A DNA stretch of 64,000 nucleotides from Rhodamnia argentea. Taxonomy: Eukaryota > Streptophyta > Magnoliopsida > Myrtales > Myrtaceae. The notes under the pieces are model-generated. The model saw only the letters and a program-made list of their open reading frames with translations. It ran no database searches and was not told the origin of the DNA. Where the stretch lies: assembly GCF_020921035.1 (NCBI RefSeq), contig NC_063158.1, forward strand, positions 7,794,001 to 7,858,000, read 5' to 3'. The position numbers and the translations under genes are program-made. The first letter of the stretch is position 1; the number at the start of each line of letters is the position of its first letter. Of this stretch, positions 35,543 to 48,877 are shown in pieces.

Positions 35543-37480
35543 GGCTGTCGTGCAAAGTTTTGATCAATTTGCTTTGTATATTTGGTAACTGACAAAATTG
35601 CACTAACTTAGGAGGGCTCGTTCTTGGAGGTTAATGTTATTGTTATGTTTCACTGATTAAGGAATAGAGGTTCACTAAGTTTACTCTCGTCAATTTTTGG
35701 TCCTTGTTTCATTTGTAATGTGTGTGCTGGTTGAGATAGCATAGCTTCATATAGTGGTTTAGGGCTTAAACGCAGCAACCGATGAATTCAGTGCAGGGTG
35801 TGGCGTGGCATCATCGAGTTGATGTGTATCTCATCTTCCTCCGAAAGTTGAAGACATTCCATCTATCTAACGCACCATGTTTGGCTCAATGTCTGAATTC
35901 TACAGCTTCTTACTAATGAATTTATTTATCAGTGTCCGGAACATTAGCTTCGTCACGAATGTCGTCGTCGTGTTTGTTCTTCGGACGACAGGAGTAGAGG
36001 ACCAACTATGCTGACAGAATCTGCCTTTGTACTTCCGTTTCTCCTTCCATCATAGAAAAACAGAAATCCCACGAAAATGGAGAAGACATTGAAGAGAGAG
36101 TGGTGACAGTTATTGGCATGGCAATGGCGGCACTGCAGAGCGAGGAACTGATGTGGTTGGCGGCATGCTGGCGAGGCAGTGGTTGTTGTGGTGGCGACGG
36201 TGTTTGATGAGGGACGCAAAACAAGTTAGTCCACAGATAGCCCATCTTTAATCATGCATACCCGGCAGCGTCAATTGTCGGGTTCTCTTATATCGAAGTA
36301 ACATCGTCTGAATTCGTGTCTTCCTGGCACGAATGGTCATTCATACTTCCCATTTTTAACTAAGGTATCGAGGGTCAGATGCAGCTCCAAGGGACAAGCT
36401 TAATTACATTTGCATTCGGTCTTCTGGTTTGGCGCTCGTTCTATGCCAGTGAAGAAAGAGGACCAGAATCTAGAAATGCATGAAGAAGAGGTTAATCATG
36501 TTTCAAGCAACAATCCGATGCCGTCTCTCTCAACAACGAGAATGCAAAAGAAAACAAAAAGTCTGAAATCACCAGTCAGATTCCATGGAATTATACTTTG
36601 TGCTTGTAATTTAATTATTGGGAAAGTAAGATTAGGGAAAATTTTAAAAACAAAAAGCACCATCAGGGGCTCCACCTGACACGATTTAAGAGAGGGTGCT
36701 CCAGCCCTCTCGACAGCAACCTTGGCAGCGATTGCGAACTCCATCCCAATCGCCCGCAGATACATCTAAACGCAAAAGATGAAAGTTTCTGGGATCTTTC
36801 CAACCTTTGATAAAACGAAAATTGGCACTATGCTTCGCATGCGTTCAGGATTGCGGTCAAAGGGAAATTTTAGTTAAATTTCTACGTTTCCGTAATGCTT
36901 TTGATTAGTACAATAATCATGCGTGCCGCCTTGTTTCGGCAAGTTGTTGGATAGATCGAGGATGCGAATCTACCTTTTCACATGTGTATTATACGACCGT
37001 CGATGTTGGATTAGAGAAGGGGTGTCATGAGAATACTCGTTCCGCCACGCGGTGTGTGCTTGCTAAACTTTTTGTTCTTTCACATTTGCCGGTTTTTATT
37101 GCGGCATATTTACAATATTATAACTCGTTCATATACGGAAATCTTGAGAAAACATTATATTCGTGCACATGGCGATGCGAAGCTTGGTAAGTTACGAATC
37201 ATAAATTCATAATGCATAATTTCTATCGAGTTCCTAGAAATTATATCAGCTAGTGCTCAGTCAACGAACTACTTAACCTGAGATTAAAACAAAGAAAACC
37301 GGGTACAAATTTGAGTTCAACGCGCTTATTTTATGCTCAAAGCTTGACTCTATCTCCTTGAAATGCCCTTTGACATTTAAGATTGACTTGACTTGGTATA
37401 TAGCAAGATGGAATACACCGATTTAACTTATGTAGCAAGTTGTCTGGTCTCTTTCTAAGTGTTGCTAAAACTCCATCTTA
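35543..37480. other. 3' flank and intergenic stretch, no gene recognised
   Basis: Likely 3' UTR of the ankyrin gene to about 35750. Beyond it are only chance frames. A minus-strand frame at 36496-36765 begins MYLRAIGMEFAIAAKVAVER with gene-like composition over about 100 bp, but no family is recognised; it may be a fragment of a decayed gene. Confidence 0.45.
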
Positions 37481-37481
37481 G

Positions 37482-37672
37482 TTATCATGAATGCAAAAAA
37501 ATGAATGATTTGAAAAATATTTCCCTAAAAATGATCTCCTGTATTGCTTACAATAATTAGTTAATGAAAAATATTTTTGTTATTGATTATTCATTTTTGT
37601 AAGAAATATGAGAGATCAGTTTTAGAAAAAATAGCTTCAAAATTATTTATTTTTTCGCAAAACAAGCATAAC
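37482..37672. mobile_element. Short MITE with AAAAATGAATGATTT arms (copy 2, decayed)
   Basis: AAAAAAATGAATGATTTGAA and AAATATTTCC on the left are mirrored imperfectly by AAATTATTTATTTTTTCGCA on the right. It is a shorter, more decayed relative of the element at 26889-27130. Confidence 0.5.
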
Positions 37673-39290
37673 CCAAAAAGTAAATGTTAGAGAACAACCG
37701 AAGAATAAGATGTCCTCGGAAAACTACTTACTGAATCACTAACTCGATCATTCAATCACTCGAGCCATGTAAGCACGTAATAACGAGCTCGTGTCGACGT
37801 TTCGCGATTGCAAATTAGTTACTCGTATCGACTCTACTTTCGGTGGCGTAAATGAGTCGAGCTACTACTCTAATCGATTGAATAATGTCCTACTTGCGTT
37901 ATATATGAAAGACCTTATAGCCGTTGTGCACATACGCGAAGGACTGCTTTCTCCCTCGCCCGACAATATGCCCCGTCAGCATCCTAATAAAATAAGACAA
38001 GAAGAGAAATTAAAAATTATATATTTGCTGGTCAAAGAAAAATAATTGAGGCTGGGATATTATTTATTATATGAACCTTGATAATGAACACCGGCCCGCC
38101 ATTGTGAACGTTTTCGTTGGGCCAAAATTTTCCTTGAGGCGCAATGGCCGATCCCTTTCAATGCCAGGTTAAAAATTGGCAAGGGGCATGGAAAATTCCA
38201 GACTTAGATGCTTTTATTTTCCGGCAACAACGTTGACTAAGAATCGACACCAAGACCGTCCTGTTCTTTTGGATGAGTTGGGTTTGAAATTAAGGCCATT
38301 TGGAGTTGATTAAGACATCGTGGAATTTCGATTTAGATTTCAATTTCAATCTCCTACATTAAACATTGATTTGCAGACTTGAGCATGGTGTGCAAAAAAT
38401 TAGGTTTAAAGAGCTCCTTCGCGCCCAACAGGAAAAAGCTAAAGAATGACAATGAATGACGGGTTAATTTTTAATGGCAGCTCCACACGTCGCTTTGTCT
38501 AGCCTTTCGATTTTGATAACTTGGAAATCATAACGAACATCTTTGATACTGATGATGCTACAAAAATCTTTGAGTTGGACGGGATAATAGTCACATTATG
38601 CCTCTATATATATGTGTGTGTGTGTGTGTGTGTTTTATTACCAAAAGGATCTTGTTAACGAGTGCCTTCCGAAAAGCCAATTGAGGAAATATGCTATCTA
38701 TGCATTGAGAATTACAACTTTCTTTGTGTACTCGAATTTTGAAAATAGAAGGTTAATGCCTAATCAAATTGGGCAATTTATATAGGAACAAAGTTCAAGT
38801 ATACTAGTCTATCTCGATGCATCTACGGGCAACATACACCGGTGCACTTTCTCTTGCCACCTGTCATGTTGATGGCTTCTTTTGAATTCTCAAAACTTCA
38901 GTCACTCTATCCCCACAGAGGCAAAAAAGTCCACTGCTTTCTCGGCTATGCAACCGAAGGCTTCGAAGAATTCGGGATAGGAGAGCACTCGCCTTCGAAT
39001 AAACTTACTGCTTAGATGTTTTCAACATCACCGAGTAAGCAACGAGGAAATTAAAAATCTTAAAATTTCTCTCTTTTTGCCCTCTTACAAAAATTTCAAA
39101 GGTAGATTAATTTTCGAACCTAACTTTCATTCTTCCCAACCTCTCTTGATCTCCAAATTGACCTGAGAATGAATTGAGCCCACGTGTCGGCACGGGACAC
39201 CGGGAGCACCATTGCTTGCGGTACATGAGTATCACACCGAAACATCTCCCTCCCCCGTAAGCGCCTTCTCAACGGCCACCCTCGTTAAAT
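37673..39290. other. Upstream region of CYCLOPS, no gene recognised
   Basis: AT-rich at first, then more balanced from about 38860. A TG repeat lies at 38604-38634. A CACGTG G-box is present near 39182 within AGCCCACGTGTCGGCACG, about 130-170 bp before the inferred leader. Confidence 0.5.
38604..38634. repeat. (TA)n(TG)n microsatellite
   Basis: ATATATATATG followed by about ten TG units. Confidence 0.9.
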
Positions 39291-39299
39291 AACAGAAAC

Positions 39300-40191
39300 T
39301 GAGCTCGAGGTCTCTTTCATGGCTGACCTCACTTCTTCAGCTCTCTCTCCCTCAGGTACTATCTAAACCCTTTCCCTTTAATAAAATCTCGTGAATAGTA
39401 ACTTTCCAACATCTTTTGTCGAAACGCACGTCATTAGCGCGATAAATCCCACCAAGATGCACGTCTTCTGCTACCGATTTCAACTCTATTTACCGCAATT
39501 CGGAAAATCTGCAATTCGGTTTTAATCCGGAGGAAAATGACAAGTTCGTGCCGGAATCTTGTCAAACTCAAAACGATTCAGATTCCGTCTCTCCTATGAT
39601 TATTTTATTGACAATAGAGCGGTGTAGACGGTCGGAAGTGCTTAACAATACTCGGTTCCTGGATAATAAAATGTTGGGTAGCGATAGCGTCTCCTCTAGG
39701 TTTTGAAATTGAGCTTCTATGGCAGCCTGCTGCTGACCTTTGTTATTGCGTGTGTGTCGGGCTTGGGTTGAATTAGTTCAATTGGTAGTCATCATATTCT
39801 TGGCCTGCTTAGGAGAGCACATTACTTTCTCGTTCTGTCGGGTGCGAATTGGTCTGCCGATTTTATGAGCTGGTTTATCGCAGACGGGTTTGTTCAGGAT
39901 TTTAAGTCTGAATTGAAGTCCTAGATCAGTAGATGCGCAGCTAGTTCAGTGTATAGTTTGCCTGCTTCTTTTAAAGGCACTTTGCGGAAACTTTGATTGC
40001 AGGATTGCAAAGTTTCATTCCGTCACAAATTTGTGTTGCTTGAGCTCGTTTTTGTCGCCGGTAGCTATCAGGGGTGGTGGAGAAGTGGCATGAGAGGGAA
40101 ACAAGGGAAACACTAGCAATAGTTCTTTCACAAAGCTAGAAGGATTTTATTACCTTTAGTTCAGTTTAGGGGACAAAACAGCTTTCTTGAA
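39300..40191 (+). promoter_or_regulatory. Probable 5' leader exon and leader intron of CYCLOPS
   Basis: A CT-rich stretch ending CCCTCAG|GTACTA (exon end 39355) resembles a leader exon. A pyrimidine-rich acceptor TTTAGTTCAG (ending 40164) lies 27 bases before the CYCLOPS start codon. The leader contains ATGGCTGACCTCACTTC, a possible uORF start. The splice pair is inferred from consensus only. Confidence 0.4.
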
Positions 40192-43100
40192 ATGGAGGGA
40201 AGGGGGTTTTCGGGATTTTACAGAAATTCTAGTGAGGAGATGTTCCTCAAAGCCCTGATGGAGAGCTCAGTTGGAATGCCCATTCCGACAATGGAGATGT
40301 TGGGATTCAAGAATTTATCTCAAAACTTTCGCACAGATAGCGAGGAGCTCTTCAAAAGCTGGCTCACAAATGCAGAGGCAAGAGTCTGCACATCTTCGTT
40401 TAGCAGCTTTGACTTTTCGCTTACAGCCACCGTTCAAGATTGAAGTATGTGTATAGGGTTTTCGTGATCCATTCAGATGGGAAGTCATTTGAAGCTTTTC
40501 AAGATTTTACAATCAAGCCACGCTCAACATCAGTACTCAACCATGCACAGTAGTTTTGTTGATAGATGTCACAACAATCACCACTGGTTTTCTAATCTTT
40601 CTTCACAATTTCTTTTTTGACCACACGTTGACTTTTTTCACCGAATTAGAAAATAGTGGTTTGTAGGAGAATTTGATTCCTTTCTGCTTTGAAATAAGTC
40701 ACTCACTTCCTCAAGATCATTAAGAGTAGTTCAGCAATGTTTTTTCAGAAGTATTGACATTATCAGTGTCATTCTCTTTTTCCTTCTGGCAATTTGGAGT
40801 GTGAGTGCTACTCACTGGATGCATCACCTAAGTGGGAAGTTGGGTTATAAATTAGGCGAGCATGAGCCTTATTCTCATTTTAAAATGAACACCACGAAAG
40901 CCTGAATTTTCACTCTTCAGTAGCAACAAAAGTGGGATGGTGACTAGTTAAATGTGTGCAACAGATCACTGACAAGTATAGTAAGAATTATGGTCCAGTA
41001 GAGGCAGGATAATCCAGGCATCAGATGGAACGTATTACCCACTAATGCATTAGTGGAAGTGGTTTCCTGTTATTATCTATAGGGTAGTAATTTGCATATT
41101 GATTGCCATGAGCCTGTCTTAATGCATCACTTTTTTGCCTTTTGAAAACAATTAACTAGATACTCAAATGTGCTTTTCCCTTACGCCCATGAAAGTTAAC
41201 TTTTGTCAGAAAAATGCTCTCGTGATAGTAGGCTGGAAAAAAATTATAGTTTGGTTTGCAACTGTACTTCTTAGATTCTCCACCTCTTGCACTTGCAGAA
41301 GGCAGCTTCTTCCTGTTGTCTGTATTTAGGCAAAAGAGTAATCCACATCACAACTACTTTAGACTTTCATTCAAGACTGCATTGCAGTTTGTTTGCCATC
41401 TATTCATGAACTGTGAGAAGATGACACTTATGCACGAAGATGCACCTGATATATAATGAAAATACTTGAGTGTTTCTTGAGAAGTTTTTAGCCTGAAGTT
41501 TTCTTTTCAAGAAACCTCCTTTTCTTTCGGACTGCACTGACTTTCCTCTATTTACAGAATCATAGCTACAATTCACCAGGTGCATCACATCGTACACGGC
41601 AGGCATCGAGGAGGTGATTCTATAAAAGTTCTTGACCTTTCACTACCCCTCCCTCTTTTCACCTCTCAATGCAAATATGTATTATCTTTTAGCTACTTTC
41701 GTGTTTCTTCACCGTAAGACCCAAGGGCTTTCAAAGAAGAGCCATATGCGGTGTATATTTCATGTATGGTTCTGTAGGGTGGCAGTTGGTGCAGCTGCAT
41801 AAACTGTTAGTGGATAGTGGGAACTTCTTGTTAGGGTGTACTCTTGAAGCCACAGATTGGCCCTAGAAAAGGGAATGCTTTATTCATTTAGGATCATGGC
41901 ATTGTCCAGTTGAGTATCTGAGGATTTTGACTTGTAGCATAAATTCTTGCATTCAGTGTCCACAAACTTCTACTGCATTTCTTATGTGATCAGTAATTTC
42001 CTTAAAGAGTGTGTATGTGTTTCTGCCTTCAGGTTATCCACAGAACTAGCAAATGTATCAAATCAAGAACAATGGGACATTCTGCAAACGAGAAGAAGCA
42101 ATGACCTGCTTTCACAAACTTGCTCCATTGCTGAAGAAATTCCAGGGGACCTCAGCCAAACTTCAAGCAGGTTGAGCTACAAATTCTCCTGTAGCATCTC
42201 TCATGAATAAGCTCTCGCTTTTAATGATTAATCCTGATATAGGACGTATATTCCATAAACAATGGAGCGTCTACTAAAAGTTCTCATAATTTTCCTCTAA
42301 AAGGAGAAGTCATTCTGTCAATGTGTAGTTGATTGCTTTATTGACTCACCATGATTTGAACCATACATCAGGAATGCCACTGAAAGAGGATGGCAGGCTA
42401 GTAACCTGTCTCTTGCCAAGGTAAGCGAGCTTAAAGTGATTTGAGAATTTTTACTTCAGCAGTGATTGGTTCTTATTATCCACCCTTCATGCAGGCTTGG
42501 TTTAATAGTTCACAACCAATGACTAGAAGCCGGTCTTCTGAATTACGGTATCATACTTCCTAATGTAGCTTTTAAAGTAACAAGCAGTAGAGATCTGGAG
42601 ACAAAAGTTGGTTCTGAAGAGTCTCCTTTTGCACATCATGGAAAGCACGTTAGAGCTTCCTGCGAGTTTCATTCTTCAAAGCATTAAAGTGCTGGGCCGT
42701 TCATTTTTGAAATTCAATGGGTCATTAAAAGAGTCTGCATCTCCAACTTTTCTTTTCAATATGTTTAGTTGCAAAATTTTCATCTCGATGTGCTCCTTGT
42801 CCTTGACAAAACAAATATACCCTTCTTGCAGAAGGAGGTATGCTGCCATGCAGAGCACTCAAGGCACAGCGCCAATGGAAGTGACAAACAGTGGATCTCG
42901 GCATGATGTCAAAATGAAACAAGAGACCAACAACAATAGTGGCTTCGGTGATCTCTCAATGAGCGAGATTCCTGAACAGTTGGGAACATTTGTTTCTCCA
43001 TCCAATTCGTCCTCATCCAGCATGAATGCACAACCAGTCAACAATTTGGATAGAGTTTCCTCTGTGGTCAGCATGCTAAAGGGTACACTAGAACGCAAAA

Positions 43101-45909
43101 AGCTTGCTAATCAAATTGAGAGAGAAACTTTTGAGGATTACTCTCAGGGGTCCTTTCAAGCTCAAGATGTTCTTGCCAATATTAGCTTACATCAAGGACA
43201 AGGAGATCATATTCATGAAATGTCATTAATGTTCCATGAAGCCTCTCAAGGACAGGCCCAAGATCCAGTTGTTCTACCAAATGTTGAAAGATCTATGGAC
43301 CTCGACTTTGAACAATTGATAAATACCAGAAATCCAATTAATGTGAGAGCAGTTTCCCAAGAACGTTCACAGAGCGAGTCTTCTGCTGCTGCTCCTATAG
43401 TTTCCTCTGGATTTGATGCATGTGATGGTCCCAGCAACTCAAGCCAAACTCCAAGCGCTTGTGAGAGCTCCAGGAAGAATGTTGGAAACCTTATAAGTTC
43501 AGAAAATGGTTCAAGGGCCAAAGGTACAGGACTGACGTCATTTTCTAATTTAAGTCATCGAGCGGTTCGAGTTATCATATCCTGATTAACCTCGATTCTG
43601 GACTAACATTGTGCACTGAAAAAATTGTGCTGATGGCCTTCACTTTAAGCATTAGAAAAGTGTCCAAATATGGTTAGTGTACACGACAATGGGTTTGCCC
43701 AATAATGCTCTTCTCGTTCTCCGTATTCAAGGAGCAGAATCCATTATTCCAGCTTCTTTCAAAAGGAGCAGGAAGGTGGTTATTCAATTGTCATCATCAC
43801 TGGTGAAAGGAGTGAAATTTCATTACAGTGTTTAGAATGTTCCATATCCAGTCTAGATTTCTCTCCCTTTCAGCCCAGTGACTCACTACTGAATACACAG
43901 CAAATCTTTCTGGCACTCTTGTCGGCTTACCTAATTGTTGCGTGCATGAATAAATATATGCATCTCACTGTAACATAAACTAATACCTGTCTTTGTAGAA
44001 AAGTAAGTCCATTATTGGTGCAGCATAAAATGAAAAATGTTCTGGATATTTGCTAATTTCTCTCTGATTAAGATCTGCACATTGGACAATTTTATTCGTC
44101 TGGTCTTTGGATTTATCATAGAAGCTAAGATATTTTTTTCTGTTCTTTTCGTGAAATAAATTCTTTACCAGGTGCAGAGTTTAGAGAACGGATCATCGAC
44201 AATTTGAAAGATGATCAAAAGGTATATCTATTGATTTCACATTGAACAAATTGACACATATATTTTCCTCTCTCTCATCTGGCTGAGTTTAACAGAGGGG
44301 AAATCTGGTGCGTTATGGATCTGTCTCATCTACTGGTTCAGGTAACATTCTAGCTATTACAGATGTAGCTTTTTATAATTCCAGGCAGATGCTTGCTTTA
44401 TTAAAGAAACAGCAATATATCTCTTCTTCACTTACAGCAAACTATCAAAACTTAATTTCCATGATGACATCTTTCGTGCTGTTGAAGTATGTTTAGTTGA
44501 ATTAGTCAGGAGTAAGTAGGTGGTAGTCAAATAAAGTATTTAGGGTTTCGTTTGTGCGTTTTTTCTCTTATTGTGCGATCCTAGACCCTGCAAAATCTAT
44601 CTCATCATTTTTAAGCATTGGTTAAACTTTTTCGGTGTGCAAATTCATAGCAGCCTGTGATGCTGTCGTTTCTGCAGGGGATAAAGGGGATCCAACGAAA
44701 AAGCGTAGAGTGGAACGATCAAGAAAGTAAGTAGACTGTATCACCAATATATATATTTTTTTTATAGAGAATTGACTGTGGTTTTATGTTCCACACAGAA
44801 TAGTGACATATTAATGGCCTTATTTTGCGGTAGTCTCCTTCAAAAATTAATTATTTTAAAGAAGGTGCAAGCATTGAGTAGAAATGCGGGGTAGTTTTCT
44901 ATCTCACATGGCTTTTTTTCCTTGATTGAACATTGAGAAGATAGCTGACAACTTCTATCTAGAGCAGTTAGAAGCAAAAACTTGAAATTGTATTCAACCA
45001 TAATGGTTAATATTTTTCTCAATTAACTGTAATGCAATACATGTAGGGGGCACCTATATACACCTTTTGCTCTTTCCTGTCGCTGCATATCGTCCTCTCT
45101 CTCTCTCTCTCTTTTTTTTTTTTTGGGGTACAGTTCTCTCTGTGTTTAGAAGGTGAAAGTTGCACCACTAAAGCATGAGCATAAGATTCTAATGGATCCA
45201 TTCTGCCCAGTGATGTTCAGATGATCACCACACTACATAGAAGTGCTAATGCTGTTTTAACTTATAGTATTGCTTTGCTTTAGAATGGCAGAGGCAAAGG
45301 AGAGGAACTCGACATCAACAATTCCACCAGATATCCAATCTATCTTGAAGCGGTGCGAAAATCTTGAGAAGGAAGTGAGATCCCTCAAACTTAATTTGTC
45401 TTTCATGAATAGGTAAAAGATGAGAACCTTTTCTGTTTACTTAAAGAAGTCATTAGAACCGTTATGCCTTCAGCTTTTTTATGCATTTCCTAAAGACACA
45501 TCAAATTCTGCCAAATTGAACTTCTAATTATGGTGAGTGTTGGTTGATAATATTTTTCTCAATTAACTGTAATGCAACACTTGTAGGGGGCACCTATATG
45601 TGCACGAATCAAGCAAGGGTAGAACTAGGGGATAGTGTGCTTGAGTCAAATTAACTAATGATCATGTATAAAGGGCTATTTTTGGTGATGGATCTGATAA
45701 ATTGATGCTCCTCCGTTCTAATGTTATCTTGCGAGTCAGTCTTTTGTTTCTTCAATTTATTAACAAGGGATACTCTCCTTGAACAACCTTCCTTCAGAAA
45801 GGATTCTGAACAGACCAAGCTGATAGAAGAGCTGCAAAAGCAGAATGACGATCTGACAGAAGAAAAAGAGCGGCTCCTAGAAGTTATTGAGAGGATCCAT
45901 TCGGATTAA
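40192..45909 (+). CDS. CYCLOPS: CYCLOPS/IPD3, symbiosis transcription factor, 519 aa, complete
   Basis: Nuclear DNA-binding activator phosphorylated by CCaMK in the common symbiosis pathway for arbuscular mycorrhiza and root nodules. Eleven exons (40192-40377, 41558-41613, 42033-42170, 42372-42420, 42495-42547, 42832-43523, 44172-44221, 44296-44341, 44678-44726, 45284-45412, 45798-45909) keep phase and total 520 codons with stop, the usual family length. The start MEGRGFSGFYRNSSEE matches the family. Ser50 sits in the CCaMK site FRTDSEELF; the second site lies in MTRSRSSELRRRY (Ser157 here). SQSESSAAAPIVSSG is a family motif. KKRRVERSRK (431-440) is the nuclear signal, and residues about 458-517 form the C-terminal coiled coil. 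Intron 1 appears to use a GC donor. No stop or frame break is seen. Confidence 0.95.
45010..45602 (+). repeat. 55-bp direct repeat in CYCLOPS introns 9 and 10
   Basis: The segment AATATTTTTCTCAATTAACT through GTAGGGGGCACCTATAT occurs at about 45009-45060 and again at about 45548-45599, with two or three differences. Exon 10 lies between the copies. Outside these 55 bases the introns are not alike. Confidence 0.85.
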
Positions 45910-48870
45910 TATGTGAATATTGCCTGTTACCTTTGTAAGGCATGTCCGTGTCATATCAACTATACCTCGATCAGGCAAAAAGCAAGTGTCTGGCGGGAAA
46001 CTCACAACAAGCCCCATTACCAGTTGGGATGCCCTATGTTGACTGTTCAACAACTAAAACAATGCAATGCTAATACTATGTTAATGCTCTCTTTAGTTGG
46101 CAGGAATCTAACAGTGAATTACTTGCCATTTTTGTCAATTGAAAGACCCTGAATCTTGGGGAACCAATTGCTTTTTTTATTGGTACAAATGAAAAAGAAT
46201 CAAGCATTCATGTTCTAAAGTCTGCGTAATCTTGTGAAAGGCAAAAAGTCGGATGATAAAATTTGTCCTACTTTAGTTTTCATTAAAGTTTTGAAGACAA
46301 TTTAGCTGCCCCTCCTTTACTTGCATTTTTAGTTATGCCTTTCTTCTCTTTATGTCCTGCAATTTTGTGGTGTCATGCACAAAATGAACCTCAGAGGTCG
46401 ACATTTTATTGTGAAAGTAAGAATGGTGCACAACAGCTACAAAATGAGGAGTAGGACAACTGGTTATTATTATTATAATTATTATTAGCTACTGCTGCTG
46501 CTGCTGCAACTCTAACTGCCAAGCAAACACACAGTCCCACCTGCTTGGGCCAAATGACCAATGCTGAATGGAGAACTCTAACTCAGGAGGAGTAAGGTAA
46601 GAAAAATTTGCAATATCTAGCTGAAGGGAAAGAAAATATAGACAGTTCATACGAGATTTCATGGATTGTAGCATAGATTAAGTGATCTCTCCACCGAATA
46701 CCAAGTAGCCAAAGGGGACAATGGCCAAAGACGAAGAGGATTACTGCGAAAGATGGTCAAAATGCATGACTCATCCAACAAAACAAAAACACTTTCATTT
46801 CTTGAAGCTAACTAGTCATCTTAGAAGGAATTACATGGCAAATCCACCACCAATGCCAAACGTCAATGGCGCCTTCGGACTGTGTCAAATTGAAATGGAG
46901 GGTATCCAAGAATTGTAACTCCACAAGTAAATAACAACATAAATATAGCTAAAATATTTTATACTCCTACAAATCCTTCCTGCCAATGGTGCTGGCATTG
47001 ACTGCTCACATAACCTGTGGGTTGAACAACCCACGCAAGATGATGCATCTGTTGAATTTTGTACTTTGATCTTTGTTTTCTAATGATATACGTGATAACC
47101 ACTGCTCCTTCAGGATCTTTAAGACCGATTAAAGGACCCCACATAGGAGAACTCCAAAAGAGGGGTCCCTTTTTTTGTTATTGGTAGGCGAAGATACGAC
47201 AAAGGGCAACTAATTGTAGCAACCCTCTTTGGTTACAACAAGAGTATCAGACACATTGCAGACCGTTCGGTAGAGCTAGAGCCATTAGTACTATTCACAA
47301 AGTCTCAACCCTCAGAGTCAAGACATCTAGATGGGCGAGCTCTGTCAGCATAGCTCCACCGCAATCCCAACATGAAGAGCGCTCTTTTACATGAGGATTG
47401 ACTCATGGGCTTCCTGCAATTTGAACTGGTGATGTATAGGAAACATGGTGGGTGCTTTTGCCGCTGAACTATCTGGCTTGGTGATTCAAAAGAGAGGCAC
47501 TTCACTCTTCTTTCCAGTTGTTATTAAAACTGGAGCAATTTCCAGTGTTCAGAGAATTGTTGCCGCTCTATCGAATGAGCCAAGGTCCCGAAAAGGAGTT
47601 TCACCCTTGCTTCCTATCAATTCATCAGTGCATAACCTAATCAAAATCCTCCATGCCTCTTAACTCACATTCAAGTAGTTACCTATTCTAGCCAGACATT
47701 CCTCAAAGAAGCAATCGATAATTTCCAGTATGAGAAGATGTACAATTCAACATCAACATCACCTTTATCCCAAACTAGTTGGGGTCGGTGGTCAATAGAC
47801 ACAAAAATAAATAAAATAAAAGTAAGACTCATTGAGGGAAAAGAAATAATTATATAAAATGAAAAGCCCTAGAAGAAAAAAAATGAAAACAAATGACAGG
47901 GTTGTCAGCCAAACAGTCTTTCCTTCTGTAAAATTAATCGTCATTGGATGCTGAAGCTGTCTGCACTGCTGAACTTCTTCCGATCATATGATGCAGCTAA
48001 GCATTACTTCCCCAGATCAATAGCACAAACTCTGAATACATGGTTCAATGCCATCAACCAGACAAACTCCTCTGTTCCAACTTTATGCAACATCAAAAGT
48101 GGCTACAAAAGGTTTGATCCTGTTATGTCATCTAATGTGGTAGTGAAAGCTGACAAAGTAAAGATGATGAACAAAAGAGCCACACAGAAGGCACTTCATA
48201 TGCAACAAAAATATCATCTGCCAGCCGAAAATGCATTTCTAGTGCATACTCTAGAAAAGGAAATGCTCTAGCAACGAGAGAAAGCTAGGACATCTGCGGT
48301 GATAAAAGAAGTTCAACTGGTTGGTACTTCACCATAAAGACAACAGAGGGGTCTATTTTTACCAGTTCCTACACGAAAGTCCCAATAAACATTCTTTTGA
48401 GAAGTCACCTAGGAAATAAAACTGAACGAACGTCCAGCACTTAGCATAAGAAACTTTGACCTCACTCCATGTTCTACACCATTAAAAATCCTCAACCCAA
48501 TTTTAAAGTCCAATCACCTTCACCATTTTCACTACACAACGATTGCGCAAATATAAATGCTCAAGTACAAGATGAAGCAGTCCATCCAGACTACCCAAGA
48601 AGAATAGAAACTATTGCAGAGCATGTACCAAAAATTCTTGAATTAAGTATTACCTCAACATACCATTAAAACTTCAAAATTTCCAAAATTTATATTAGCT
48701 CGGCGAAACCCATATAAACACTATGGATTACAACAACTAATACTCGGTCTACAATCATACAAAGCAGCTTATGAAATGTAAATTCAACAAAAAACAGTAA
48801 TGTTTTTCACTCACTATAACGACCATCCACCAACCCAATTTGCCACCATACTATCCACACCAGTCTCCTC
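45910..48870. other. Long intergenic stretch, no gene recognised
   Basis: CYCLOPS 3' flank followed by AT-rich sequence. Open frames at 46721-46918, 47445-47663 and 47948-48271 show no domain. At about 47770-47790 the text TCCCAAACTAGTTGGGGTCGG occurs, a phrase I recall from the 3' ends of plant RTE-type LINEs or related SINEs, so a short retroposon tail may lie here. Confidence 0.45.
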
Positions 48871-48877
48871 CAGTTAC

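Noticed and set aside
47760-47800. LINE or SINE 3' end
   Set aside because: Only one short remembered phrase supports it; no body, tail or target duplication could be shown.
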